A stretch of 64,000 bases of DNA from Gordionus sp. m RMFG-2023 (taxonomy: Eukaryota; Nematomorpha; Gordioida; Chordodea; Parachordodidae), in assembly GCF_954871325.1 (NCBI RefSeq), contig NC_088777.1, positions 31,473,366 to 31,537,365 on the forward strand, read 5' to 3'. Positions 48,701-59,016 of the stretch are shown piece by piece. A program made the translations under genes and the position numbers. How positions within the stretch are numbered: position 1 is the stretch's first letter; every line of letters starts with the position of its first letter. Below the pieces are notes generated by a model. That model worked only from the letters and a program-made list of their open reading frames with translations, made no database searches and was not told where the DNA came from.

Positions 48701-51700
48701 TTAAAAATTTAATTAATTTACTTAAATTTCACATATTTTTAATATTACGAAAATAAGAATATTCACATATATAAACAAAAGGAAGATTTTCTTCCAGTTC
48801 TGGGGATGCTAGCCAAGTAATGAATGAGCATATCCATTTTCATTAAGTTTGTTATAACTTGAAAACATATTAAATTTTATGATTTATCAATATTTAATTT
48901 ACCCCTTATATTTGTCTGTCATGATAGTTGAATCCGTATAGACGTGCTTACTGATTATACCCTGAAGGGTTTCTTTATATCTTTTTCAGTTTCAGCGATA
49001 AAAAATTTCCCATCATTTCTTGATATCCCACCTATAATCCAAATGGCATTTGATTTAAAAATCCTCCCTGTGTTATTTTTTCCTTTAAAAATAGATCCAT
49101 CTATTTCGATCACATGGCAGGGCCCCCTATTTTTCCAAAAGATAATGCCTGTGTATGGGAGCAAATTTTTCAAAATATTGCACCTAAAAAAGTTACTGAC
49201 AAATTTTACAGATATATTTTACCGTTTTCCAATAGCTTTGTCCCAACCCTATTAAACAAGACTACAACTTACAGAAGTCCTGGACACAAAAAGATATAAT
49301 AGATGAATAAATTTGTTCACAGGAAGATTAATATTTTAAAATATAGTACCTAATTAATAAAATAAGATTTAAAAATAAGATGCTGCATTTTTTTAAATTT
49401 TGATGCTTTTATAACACGGTGATAAATAAGAAGCTCACATGATATTTTAAAAATACCATGGATCTTGTATATGAATTAATGATCTCGGTAAAATTTATGT
49501 AATCCATAAAAAAGGGGAAAAAAAAAATTTGAATCATTATTATATCAAAAATTTCCACCGATATCCACACCACACGATCGCATATTTATTATTTTTTAAT
49601 AAAAAAAATATCAAAAATAAATAAAATAATATTAAAAATTTTTTCTAGTGACTTACCAAATTTTTTTATAAATTTTATTGAAAAAATATATTACATAATC
49701 ATTCCTGTAGAAATAACACCACAATTATATATTTATATTTGCACCAAAATAATAATATAAATAAACACAATGTAATATTTATTTTATATAAAAATTTGAA
49801 CTTGATAAGTTTTTATTTGACTTTAACATTAAACTACTTTCAAAATTTTTGTCGAATATCTTTTTTCCAAAAATAAGCCTTCCTAATCCTTAGAATAAAC
49901 AAACGTTCTACAGGAGTGCTTTATATAAATGAGACAATATTTAATAAGAAATCTTTTTCGAATTTGGGAAATCATCATATAAAAATAATAAATAATTGGT
50001 CTGTGCCGATTCACAAATTTTTCTCCTATCCGATATGCCTATCCGATCCGATATTTATATTGATTTTTATTTGCCATCTATCTTTGTCTCAATGCTATCT
50101 AAAATATATCAATATTTCCTACTTAAAAAACAAATAAATTTTATGAATTTTATTATATTTATTCTCTAATAGTTATCCCATTTAAAATATTTACAATGTT
50201 TATAGGAAATGCAATGTTGTTAAACAACTCCATTTAGCTGATTAAAAAGGGCTAAATCAAAATTTTAGCCAAAATATTATTACCTAAGCCTCAAAATTTT
50301 TCCAATAGAAGGCCAAACCTTTCTACCATCTGTGGGCAAAATCAATAAGCTATAATAATTAACTTTTGGCCAAATTCTTAAGTTAACGATTTTTAAATTG
50401 GGTTAATCGAACCGTTTAGCAACACTAGCTTAATGTGACTCGTTAGATATTTAAAAATCCATTTCTTGTTGCAGATAATTTAACAAAAAATAGTGTAAAA
50501 TTTGAAGCTATTTTTTTAAACATTACAATAAATATATTTTATTTTAGTTCCTTTCATTAATTTATTATTATGAAATTCATAAAATGAAAAAATTATATAT
50601 ATAATCATCATAAAATAACCAAAATAAAAAATACCTGATCAGATCGACCGATATTTTTTGAAAACGTTAAGTATCGGTGCCGATCCGATATTTAATATCG
50701 ACACAGCCCTATAAATAATATATATAATATTTAACATTTTTATAGTTATTCTTTCCCAAAAATGTTATAATTGCTTAAACAACACTTTAAATAAATATGT
50801 CACATGGAAAAAAAACGAGACTCTAAATGTCCCGCTATTTAAAATTCTGCAAAAATGTCATAAATCATAAAATTTTTAAGTTGTCAATTTTAACAAATTT
50901 TCAATTTATTTATTATTGTTTTATATAGCTGGAAATTTTTTTCATATAATATCAAATTTCTAATCTATTATTTCCCTCTATTTTTTACAAAATAAAAATT
51001 TAAATCTGATTGTGATCTAAATATATTCCAAATATTCTATTAAATCCAAGTAGGACTCTGAGAATTAAATACTGTTTCCTAAATGTGATAATGATGTTAT
51101 TTTTGTAATTTAACCCATAATGACAGTATCTAAATAAATTAACAAATTTTGCCAGCATGCTCTAACTGCTGCTAAAAAAGGTGCATAAAATCAATAACTA
51201 TGAAATGTTACAAAGATATTCAACAGATTAACAAATAAAAATAAAAAAGCTCAAAAAATTTATATGTTGTAGAATATAAATTTCATAAGGAGCATACCTG
51301 CGAGATGGATATCATTTGTACTTGCTAATTTTCTAGCCCTTGATAACTTTTTCTATTATATTCGCCAATTTAAAAAAATATTCTAAGATGAATTAGTCAA
51401 AGCATATCTTGCTTAGCAAAAAAACTTGAATTAAGTAATGATAATCAACTTATTAGCAGTAATGTCATCTGACAAACAAAGTCGAAGCATATACAAAAAT
51501 ATCTCGATATTATTTTTCAGTAATAATGATTTATTCCCGTTTTTTTGAAAGAAATGGTTAATTTTATATGAAATCACAGTTGTAGGCATGATATCATGTA
51601 GGAGACAGTGACCCCTACACTTTTTGAGGGATAGAAGCAGAATACCCCCCTAAAGTACTCCCCCCCCCATTGTAAATTATTTTTTGACACCAATAAATTT

Positions 51701-54700
51701 CAAAAATAATTTTTATTGCATCAATATTTATTATAATATAAATATAATGTAAAAAATATATGCTTTAAAAATATTATTTTTAAATTAATAATTTAGATAA
51801 ATTAGGGGAAGAGAAAGCAAAAGAATTTATAATTTCATCAATATTTAATTGTTTAAATAAATTATTTTCCATTGATAAAATGGTTAAATTATTAAGAAAT
51901 GGATCTTTCATGACACTACGAAGTCTTGTTTTAATTAGTTTAATTTTACTCATGACCCTTTCGGCAGTACATGATAGTAAGAATAGTTAATAAATATTTA
52001 TATAAAATTGTTAAATTTGGGAAAGCAGAAAAATTTATAAGCAGACGATAAGGTAAAATAAATGAATAGTTTCTCCAGTCTTAATCATTCATCTCAAAAT
52101 TATTATCATCATCAGAAGAAGCTAAATAATGTATTAGTAAAAATATTTTAATTAAATAAATTTACAATTCTCAGAATCTGACAAATCTTCTTTAACCTCT
52201 AGGTCACTAGTAATAATTACGTCCCCCGTTTTAGCCATTTTATAAATATTTCTAAACATAGTTTATCTATTTATTATATAAATTTTTAAATGATAAATAT
52301 CTAAACATTTTATATATTTTTTGCAGAGCCACCAGTAATACTCAAGCCATCGATAACAAGATTGAGTTGGCGATGGTAATTCAAAAATTTTTAATTATTT
52401 AATATTTAAATCTTAATCTATTTTATACTAATTGTAAAATTCAATGAGCAAATAAATTAATTGGTTAAAACTTAAAAATATGTTATTATCTTTTTCGAAT
52501 CGACTAATTTTTTTAATATCAAATTTCTGACAGACTCTATATGCCTGGGTCATTCCACGTCAATGAGCAAAAAAAATGAGATTTTCGGCCGACCCCCTAC
52601 GATTTTTTTAAAATTGGGTAAGCAAAGAAAGGTCAATGTAACTAAGAAATAGCCAAAATTTTAGCCTCCTAACATTTATATTTTTGAAGATATTAGGGTT
52701 CAAAGTGGCAAAAATGACGTATTTTTACCATTATCTGCCTTCATTCAATTAAGCATATCTTAAAAACTACATAATTGTAAATAACAAATTTATCAAAATT
52801 ACGTACAAAGATTCTACTTTTAGATAAATAAAAAATTTTATTTTTTTTCCAACTTCCGGTTATTTTATTTAATATATAAGGACTAAAAACGATTTTTTGG
52901 AAATAATACGACCATCAATTTTTTTAAAAAATTTAGTAGACATTATTAAACTCTTCCTTTATATTTATAAAAAAAAATTGGTCTGGGACGCGGCCATCTT
53001 CATTCTCAAAATGGATAAAAATGTTTAGAAAAGTGTATAAATATTTTCCCGAAAGGGGGCGTCTTTGTATAAAATTATATATTAATAAGTTTTTAATGGT
53101 TTTTCTTGAACTCTTTGATATAATTAAAAGGATTATTCATCTTGTAAGTGAAAATAACAATAAATGGGGCTTTCATTCAATTATAGAAATTGTCTATCGA
53201 TAAAAGAAATTCAATTTATTACTTTATTTATAATTTATTAAAAAAATTTTTGCCCATATAACATATATTTAATAAATATTAATAAAATATGTTCAATTAA
53301 GTTTCGAGTTCTTGAATATATGAATCAGGATCTTGTACATTTCATATATGGCGCCCTAAATATTAAAAAAATTGATATAATTTAAATTTAAACTCACTTT
53401 TAAAAGATTCTAATTTTTCGGTAGCGCATGTACTTTCTTGTGACGACAATGTATAGTATAACTACGGCCAGTAGCATTTAACAGTGAAACTAATGTTAAG
53501 ATATGACATTTGGGCAAGCAAAGAGTGTCGTCTATACTTGGAAATGTAAAGGAATTAGAAGGTCCGGATGGGTGTAGAAACTTTATATATATTTCTTCCT
53601 GCTTTTGATTTTTCACTAAAACAAAGCTAACCACCAATTAGAATCATAAGGATACGTTAGGTATCCTGATATTTCTTCAATAATTATACTTTCATCATTA
53701 TATGATAACTATTCTAAAGTACTTTCTATTGAATTGGAATACATTTTACTTTTAAATTATGTAGATCTGTTGGAATCAAGGTGTGTATTTTGTGTGTTCC
53801 AGGTATAGATCTAGTTTTTGAAAATCTTTCCCTGAGTAATAGATCTTCCTAATCATTATTTATTTTGGTCATCTATTCAAAATATATGACATTAATATTT
53901 TCTTTAGCTAACTCGTACAATTCATATGATGTGTACTTTGAGTTAGGCCTTGTAAACTAGCTCTAGCGGCTAATCTTTTAACAGTGCCACCAATCCCATC
54001 ACAAACACTTTTCCCGTGTGCTGTAGCAGAAAAATGCCATTTCGCCTGTACCCCGAAATCCATCTCATGATAGCAAATATTAATAAAATTTTTACGATTT
54101 TTATACTGTGCAGCGGATCCACCGGAAAACAAAAAATTTTATTAATTAAAAAATTTAGCAATGTTTTTTTAAAGTTATGTACTGCTATTGTATTGTGTTG
54201 CAAAGATTCGGATATCATTACATAATTTAGGCAACAAATATTGGCAAAATTATCTTTATAATATATAACAAAAGGGTGAACAGTGGATTGAGCCCTATTC
54301 CAATGATAATTTTGTACTTCATCCTAAAGTATAAATCTATAGTTTTCTTAAAAATCACAAAATTAAATATTGGTCTTCGTCTAAGTTCAATTTTAGATTG
54401 TTTTGATACAACGATTGTTGCGTTGAAATAAAAAAATGATAAAGATTCCATTTTTTTAAAAAAGGCATTGATAAATTCACCTACTGGTTTGGTTATTGTT
54501 TCAAGAGTGGTTCTATCTACGGATAGCCATTGTTTGTATGTTATAAATTCGATGTCCTTAGAACGAAACAATATTTCTATTTGATCGCGTAAATGTGTTG
54601 ACCCTAAACAATTATCACATTTGCCCATATAACTGGATGGTTGAGGCGAATTACAAATTATTAAGTGTAAAATATGTTTGTATGTTTTAAAGGGCAACAT

Positions 54701-57613
54701 ATCATTGGTTAAATTTGATCCAATGATCATTAATTTAAATTTTGGTGGTAGCTGCAATCACATACATGTGTACCACTACCTTCAACAAGTATAAAATTTT
54801 TGGGCGAATGCTTGCGAATTTCGAAAAACCAATTTTAACATCAGGCCTCATTTCTTTAAAAAATATATAAATTTTTTTCAATTATCTAAAATTAATCTCT
54901 TATGTATGGTATTCTTTTTTCCGTCTTTGGTCAAAATCGAAACGCAATCTTTCCTGCCTGGCATGATTCTGCTTATTTCGTCCATACAATAAAATTCTTG
55001 TACAATTTTAACTGTATATTCGTCTATAGTTTTTCCAGGCTTGGGGTTAGGTGAATCAAAATACCAAGATATTTATTAAAAAATGAATTAATATAGTGAG
55101 CATGTGTTATTGAATGATTAAAACCCTTTCGCGCCCGAAATATTTCCCATGAACAAAAAATACTTGTACTTTGATATAATAAAATAATCATTTTGACATT
55201 TTGATATAATAAAATAATGATTTTGACAGGTTAATGATAAAATATGAATTAATAAATATTGTTTTATAAATTAATATCTCTAAGTACCAACCATTAGTTT
55301 CTTTAAATATAAAAATTAATTGATTAAAAATTTTAATGACAAAGGATCTCGCTGGGCGCGAAAGGGTTAATCAATTTTAAAATTTTTATTTATTTTATTG
55401 ATTGAAACACTTATTTATTGTTATTCTAATTTAGTAAGGCTATGCCGATTTTAGAAAATCCGATCCAATATTTATATTGTTTTGGGTAATTTTATGATAA
55501 TACTTTTATTTTGTATATAATTTCATAATAATAATAAATTAATATTTGTAATATTTTAAAAATATCAAATTATTTTAAAAAATTGAGTAGAGAAAATTTT
55601 GATATTATTTTTGGCGTCTATGAAATGGATAAGATTCCATATATTCAAGAACTATAAACTTGGTTGAATATATTTTATTAATATTCATTAAATATATGTT
55701 ATATGGGCAAAAAATTTTATAATAAAGTAATAAATTAAATTTCTTTTATCGATAGACAATTTCTATAATTGAATGAAAGCCCCATTTATTGTTATTTTCA
55801 CTTACAAGATAAATAATCCTTTAAATTATATCAAATAGTCCAAGAAAAACCATTAAAAACTGATTAATATATAATTTTATACAAAGACGCCCCCTTTCGG
55901 GGAAATATTTATACACTTTTCTAAACATTTTTATCCATTTTGAGAATGAAGATGGCCGCGTCCCAGACCAATTTTTTTTTATAAATATAAAGGAAGAGTT
56001 ATAATGTCTACTAAATTTTGTAAAAAAATTGAAGGTCGTATTATTTCCAAAAAATCGTTTTTAGTCCTTATATATTAAATAAAATGACCTGAAATTGGGA
56101 AAAAAAATAAAAAAATTTTTTTATCTAAAAGTAGAATCTTTGTACTTAATTTTGATATTAAATTTGTTATTTACAATTATGTAGTTTTTAAGATATGCTT
56201 AATTGAATGAAGGCAGATAATGGTAAAAATACGGCCACTTTGAACCCTAATATCTTCAAAAATATAAATGTTAGGAGGCTAAAATTTTGGCTATTTCTTA
56301 GCCTTTCTTTGCTTACCAAATTTTAAAAAAATCGAAGGGGGTCGGCCGAATCGTGTTTGATTTGTCATGGAATGACCCGCCTGCCTTTATTTTTTTTAAA
56401 AAAATATTTCATTATTTTGTTATATACTTCATGGATTTCAGAGATGCATCAAGGCCCAATGACTTAAGTTTTTATTTACTCATATCACTGGCTGATATCA
56501 AGACGATTTATTATTGTAAAATAAAGATTTTTTTTATAAAAAAATAAACACAAAATTATATTATGTTAATTTTTTAAATTGTTACATGATTTATTTTGTT
56601 AAATACGCCACCTTTAGTAAAAGTTTTTATATAAAAAATTATTAAAATAATAATAAATGATTAAATATAAAAATCAAAAGAATTATTCTAATAAAATTTT
56701 GATAAAGCATATAATTTTTAAATAGTAAATTGTCGTATCAGCTAATAGGACACAATGTAAAGATATCAGTGTATTTCTCATTAATTTATAAACATGAAAG
56801 ATCAAAAATATTTATCTCTTTTAATTTGTTGATCTTTACTAAAATACTGGTTTTTATAAATCGAAAATTCCTAAATAGGACTTAGTCAAGAGTCATCTAA
56901 GACTCGCCGTCAAATCCGAAATGGATTATTTGAGAGAACGGGTCAAGGATTTAACGGAGATCAACGATAATTTACGCACCGAAAATTCTTTTTTGCGGTC
57001 CCATTTCTCAGTCACAGCTGAAGATAACGATAATAACCCTCGAATCGGTGATGATACTTTTACCCCCTTTACCAGTAGTAACGACACATTAACTGGCGAA
57101 GAATCCTCCTATCTGCTAAATAAAAAAATGCCTAACAATACATATGTAACATATCTCGAAAACAATAATACAATTTCCGATTCCTATATAAACAAAAATT
57201 CCAATTTAATCTCGAGCGAACATTTCGAAAGCGATAACGACAAAAATCAGAATAGCGATCGCTCTTCGATGATGCCCAATCACGTGGCTAATTCTATCGA
57301 CAACCAAACGAATCAATTAAATCAATCTATCGCTTTCAAAGAATTCGTTGCCGATAAATACCCTCATCGCCCAAATCAAATTGACGATTTTTATTCACAA
57401 AAAAACAATACCACTCTCTCCTACTCCTCGGCATATTCGAATCCCATTTCGTCCATCCCCCTAAAACACGTCAACTATTCCAAGATTAAAAATAATAATC
57501 ATTATCTTTCTACGAAAAAAAATGATATCGGTAATAATAACAATAAAGCTAGCAACCATATGTTAAACGACATTCACTCAAACGAATTTACTAATCATGA
57601 ATTCAACGAATGA
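45454..57613 (+). CDS. TSC22D: TSC22-domain family protein, long isoform (TSC22D / bunched type), four exons
   Basis: TSC22-domain proteins are leucine-zipper regulators that form dimers; long forms act in growth and stress signalling in animals (family knowledge). Coding exons 45454-45736, 45813-46941, 52327-52375 and 56879-57613 splice in phase into 732 codons including the stop, giving 731 aa. Residues 41-50 are KKSYFQITSV, the N-terminal long-form box. Residues 153-175 hold PRFKVVK and KKGRWICTD, the second box. Residues 479-487 are IDNKIELAM, as in the vertebrate micro-exon (IDNKIEQAM). Residues 488 on are DLVKSHLRLAVKSEMDYLRE, the TSC box, with zipper leucines at 505, 512, 519 and 526. 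An in-frame TGA lies just before the ATG. The C-terminal tail after the zipper (~200 residues, Asn/Ser-rich) is much longer than usual. The gene looks intact. Confidence 0.9.
45813..46941 (+). CDS. TSC22D: TSC22D exon 2
   Basis: Two bases complete the split codon; the frame is then open for 375 codons to donor GTAAGA at 46942, leaving phase 2. The RFKVVK...KGRWICTD box lies at 45986-46054. The rest is a low-complexity Ser/Thr/Asn-rich region typical of the long family members. A reading of this region as an ORF starting at 45983 (GTG) would be an artefact of ignoring the intron. Confidence 0.88.
47060..47238. mobile_element. 179-bp MITE with TAGTGTTGTTAA ends
   Basis: The left end is TAGTATTGTTAAG and the right end, reverse-complemented, TAGTGTTGTTAAACAGC. 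Flanks are GCCAGACT and GCTAGACT (7 of 8 bases alike), an 8-bp duplication of hAT type. It shares the terminal motif of the large composite elements upstream and lies in TSC22D intron 2. Confidence 0.7.
48890..49270 (-). pseudogene. Merlin-like (IS1016/ISXO2-type) transposase remnant
   Basis: On the minus strand, CHVIEIDGSIFKGKNNTGRI and WIIGGISRNDGKFF match the DDE block of the Merlin/IS1016 family (VEIDES.F.KRKYNRGR, WVFGGIER.TG..F). A shifted-frame HVYTDSTIMTDKY follows and matches GS.I.TDEW.AY. The usual ~250-residue protein is reduced to this middle section, with a stop or frameshift between blocks. It lies in TSC22D intron 2, antisense to the gene. Confidence 0.65.
49996..50710. mobile_element. 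hAT-type MITE (GGGCTGTGTCGAT ends) with nested MITE
   Basis: It is flanked by the perfect 8-bp duplication ATAAATAA (49988-49995 and 50711-50718). The left end is TTGGTCTGTGCCGAT and the right end, reverse-complemented, AGGGCTGTGTCGAT. Both are followed by GATCCGATATT repeats. A second element (50212-50427) sits inside it. A related partial copy begins at 55437. Confidence 0.75.
50212..50427. mobile_element. 216-bp MITE with CAATGTTGTTAAAC ends
   Basis: The left end is CAATGTTGTTAAACAACTCC and the right end, reverse-complemented, TAGTGTTGCTAAACGGTTCG. The interior is an imperfect mirror (AAAATTTTAGCC, TTGGCC). It is the same terminal family as the MITE at 47060, nested in the GGGCTGTG-type MITE. 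The flanking duplication is weak. Confidence 0.6.
51770..51990 (-). pseudogene. hAT (ZMYM1/DUF4371 type) C-terminal fragment
   Basis: The minus strand reads LLSCTAERVMSKIKLIKTRL, then RSVMKDPFLNNLTILSMENN, then LFKQLNIDEIINSFA. This matches the dimerisation region (S.A.AERSFSKLK.IKTRLRS.M...RL..L..LSIE.....D...I..FA) without a break. A C tract at 51660-51667 may mark its element's end. It lies in TSC22D intron 2, antisense, about 340 bp before exon 3. Confidence 0.7.
52327..52375 (+). CDS. TSC22D: TSC22D exon 3 (49-bp micro-exon)
   Basis: Bounded by TTTTTTGCAG and donor GTAATT. One base completes the codon left open by exon 2; 16 codons follow: ATSNTQ and then AIDNKIELAM, matching the family's AIDNKIEQAM. 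It ends in phase 0. Too short to show as an ORF; found by searching for the motif. Confidence 0.9.
53410..55075 (-). pseudogene. Sola-like transposase, several breaks
   Basis: On the minus strand the conserved blocks come in order: DEISRIMPGRKDCVSILTKD and KKNTIHKRLILDN (about 54900-55010); QLPPKFKLM (near 54757); CDNCLGS and TYKQWLSVDRTTLETITKPV (54480-54620); MISESLQHNTIAVHNF (54218); FSGGSAAQYKNRKNFINICY and KWHFSATAHGKSVCDGIGGT (53950-54132); FLHPSGPSNSFTFPSIDDT and NATGRSY (53440-53590). This is the order of a transposase family common in cnidarians and insects (SR..PG.KD, CTIHQN.KL, SDR.TLET, SDGSAAQYKNRKNF, HPHGPS). There are at least four frame breaks. It is antisense to TSC22D. Confidence 0.75.
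55122..55366. mobile_element. 245-bp TTAA-site MITE (piggyBac-like ends)
   Basis: Inverted ends AACCCTTTCGCGCCC and GGGCGCGAAAGGG are flanked by TTAA (55118-55121 and 55367-55370). TTAA duplication with CCCTTT ends suggests a piggyBac-type MITE. A direct repeat TTTGATATAATAAAATAAT lies inside. It is inserted near the N-terminal side of the Sola-like transposase. Confidence 0.65.
56879..57613 (+). CDS. TSC22D: TSC22D exon 4 (TSC box, leucine zipper, tail)
   Basis: It follows acceptor CTAAATAG and begins in phase 0 with DLVKSHLRLAVKSE. Its first in-frame Met (56921) is inside the TSC box and is not the start. After the zipper the tail is rich in Asn, Ser and Asp, with no further known domain. 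The stop is the TGA at 57611-57613. Confidence 0.9.
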   Translation, partial: DLVKSHLRLAVKSEMDYLRERVKDLTEINDNLRTENSFLRSHFSVTAEDNDNNPRIGDDTFTPFTSSNDTLTGEESSYLLNKKMPNNTYVTYLENNNTISDSYINKNSNLISSEHFESDNDKNQNSDRSSMMPNHVANSIDNQTNQLNQSIAFKEFVADKYPHRPNQIDDFYSQKNNTTLSYSSAYSNPISSIPLKHVNYSKIKNNNHYLSTKKNDIGNNNNKASNHMLNDIHSNEFTNHEFNE

Positions 57614-57865
57614 TATAACAGTTTCAGGAAAATTTATTTGATAAAATTATGACCAAAATTGCAAAAATATATTTTTAAAAAAATATTCAAGGATACTCCC
57701 GACCACATTTTTAAATTAATTAATGTAACATGTAGTTTGCTGATGATTATAGTAATATAATAGTTATGATAGTTATTGAACATGACATGTATTTAAGGGG
57801 CCATATATCGCGATCATGTAAAATGATCTAATATAACAACTTGTAAATTCAAAAACGATTTTCAA

Positions 57866-57871
57866 AATAAA
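57866..57871 (+). terminator. TSC22D: poly(A) signal, TSC22D
   Basis: AATAAA about 250 bp after the stop codon, the first canonical signal downstream. In DNA this AT-rich such hexamers are also frequent by chance. Confidence 0.45.
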
Positions 57872-58950
57872 TTAAACTGTGAATGAGCTAATCAAATATA
57901 AAATATTATTTTAAACTTCTCTTTCTTACAATATATCTTATTTATTCTTTAAGGCATGCTATCACAAAAAGTATTAAAAAGACTCTCTTCAACATTTTGT
58001 ATTTTTCCACTACAGAATTATGTTACCCACCAAATTACCTTTTCTTTCAGATATAAAACAGACCATAAAACTAATAAATTTATTGTATTCCTTTCCACCA
58101 CAAAACATTTTTTTAATAAACAGAAATATTCCATATTATTTTAATTCAAATTTTTTTAATGTGATATCTTTTTTTGTTTATTAATTAAAAAAAAATAATA
58201 TTTTTTATTTCTTAAATTTAAAAATCTTTTAATTTCTTTCTCTCCTCACTTTAGAATATATACTTATTATGATAAAAATAATGTCTAACATAATTTCTGA
58301 TTTTTCCTTTTTTGTTTTCATTCCTTTCTCATTTATTAATTAATTAAATTTACAAATCTTATTTATCAATCTTATAACATGAACATTACAGAATACTTGA
58401 AACTGAAAGTCATGCTATCGATAATTTTTTGGAACTATTCACAGTCATAATTCCCTGTAATTTACTCACTTTATGTGATGTGATTTATAATCAATTATAT
58501 TATTTAATATCCATTTTTTTATATAACTATTCATTCGAATAATTAAATATATTATATACTATAAATACATTATATATACGATATTGCAGATAAAAATATG
58601 AAAAATAAAATAAACCATTATTTCTTTTCTTATTGGTCTAATTTTTGAATAGTTAAGAGATTAGACATCTAATTTAGGTGTATTAAGCTGAGAATAGATG
58701 CGTTTATCTATGTAAATTTTTTATACACTATTATTAAATAATACTATTAGATTATACTTCATAAACCTTACATCAATTCTTTTCTTGATTAAATTATAGT
58801 CTATGGCACATTTTTCTTGGAAATAATATTAGTTTCTTCCATATGCCTAACCATAAAACCTTAAAACAAATTTTAGATTAGACATGAACTCTTGTAGATT
58901 TATTAATTTTTATTCCAATGTAAACTCGTGACAAATTCGCATTAAACAAT

Positions 58951-58956
58951 TTTATT
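58951..58956 (-). terminator. poly(A) signal, CCDC62-like gene
   Basis: AATAAA on the minus strand about 60 bp after the stop codon of the CCDC62-like gene. Confidence 0.45.
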
Positions 58957-59016
58957 TATACAATAAAACATTATATCAGCATAAATTTAACTGATAAAAT
59001 TACAATATTTATATAT

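Larger units (their letters stand above)
46942..52326 (+). other. TSC22D: TSC22D intron 2 (5.4 kb)
   Basis: The intron starts GTAAGA and ends TTTTTTGCAG. It contains a 179-bp MITE (47060-47238), a Merlin-like transposase remnant, a hAT MITE with a second MITE nested in it, and a hAT C-terminal remnant. Short forms of this family usually start from a separate first exon in this intron; I looked for one and could not identify it. The slightly GC-richer stretch 47700-47900 has short frames but no family motif. Confidence 0.7.
52547..56378 (-). mobile_element. 3.8-kb Sola-like DNA transposon with ~0.8-kb inverted ends
   Basis: The left end is GGGTCATTCCACGTCAATG and the right end, reverse-complemented, GGGTCATTCCATGACAAATC. 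The inverted repeats run about 52547-53356 and 55612-56378 with good identity over most of their length. Both flanks read GCCT (52543-52546 and 56379-56382), a likely 4-bp target duplication. The interior codes on the minus strand for a broken transposase. The superfamily name rests on the 4-bp duplication and my memory of the ends and protein, so the element call is firm but the name is tentative. Confidence 0.75.
52376..56878 (+). other. TSC22D: TSC22D intron 3 (4.5 kb)
   Basis: The intron starts GTAATT and ends CTAAATAG. More than four fifths of it (52547-56378) is one Sola-like DNA transposon; the remaining ~170 bp on the left and ~500 bp on the right show nothing recognisable. The ORF at 56353-56547 spans the transposon end and is not a gene. 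Confidence 0.75.
57614..59016. other. convergent 3' regions of TSC22D and the CCDC62-like gene
   Basis: AT-rich, with no further gene. The small frame at 57956-58144 has no recognisable motif. Poly(A) signals for both genes lie here (57866-57871 on + and 58951-58956 on -), so the transcripts should not overlap if these are used. Confidence 0.5.

Noticed and set aside
52153-52240. Minus-strand mini-ORF MAKTGDVIITSDLEVKEDLS
   Set aside because: It has reasonable composition and a donor-like GTAAAT after it, but it is very short, has no partner exon and lies beside a hAT remnant; not enough to call a gene.
56353-56547. Small ORF near the end of TSC22D intron 3
   Set aside because: It crosses the right end of the Sola-like element into the flank and has no coding features.
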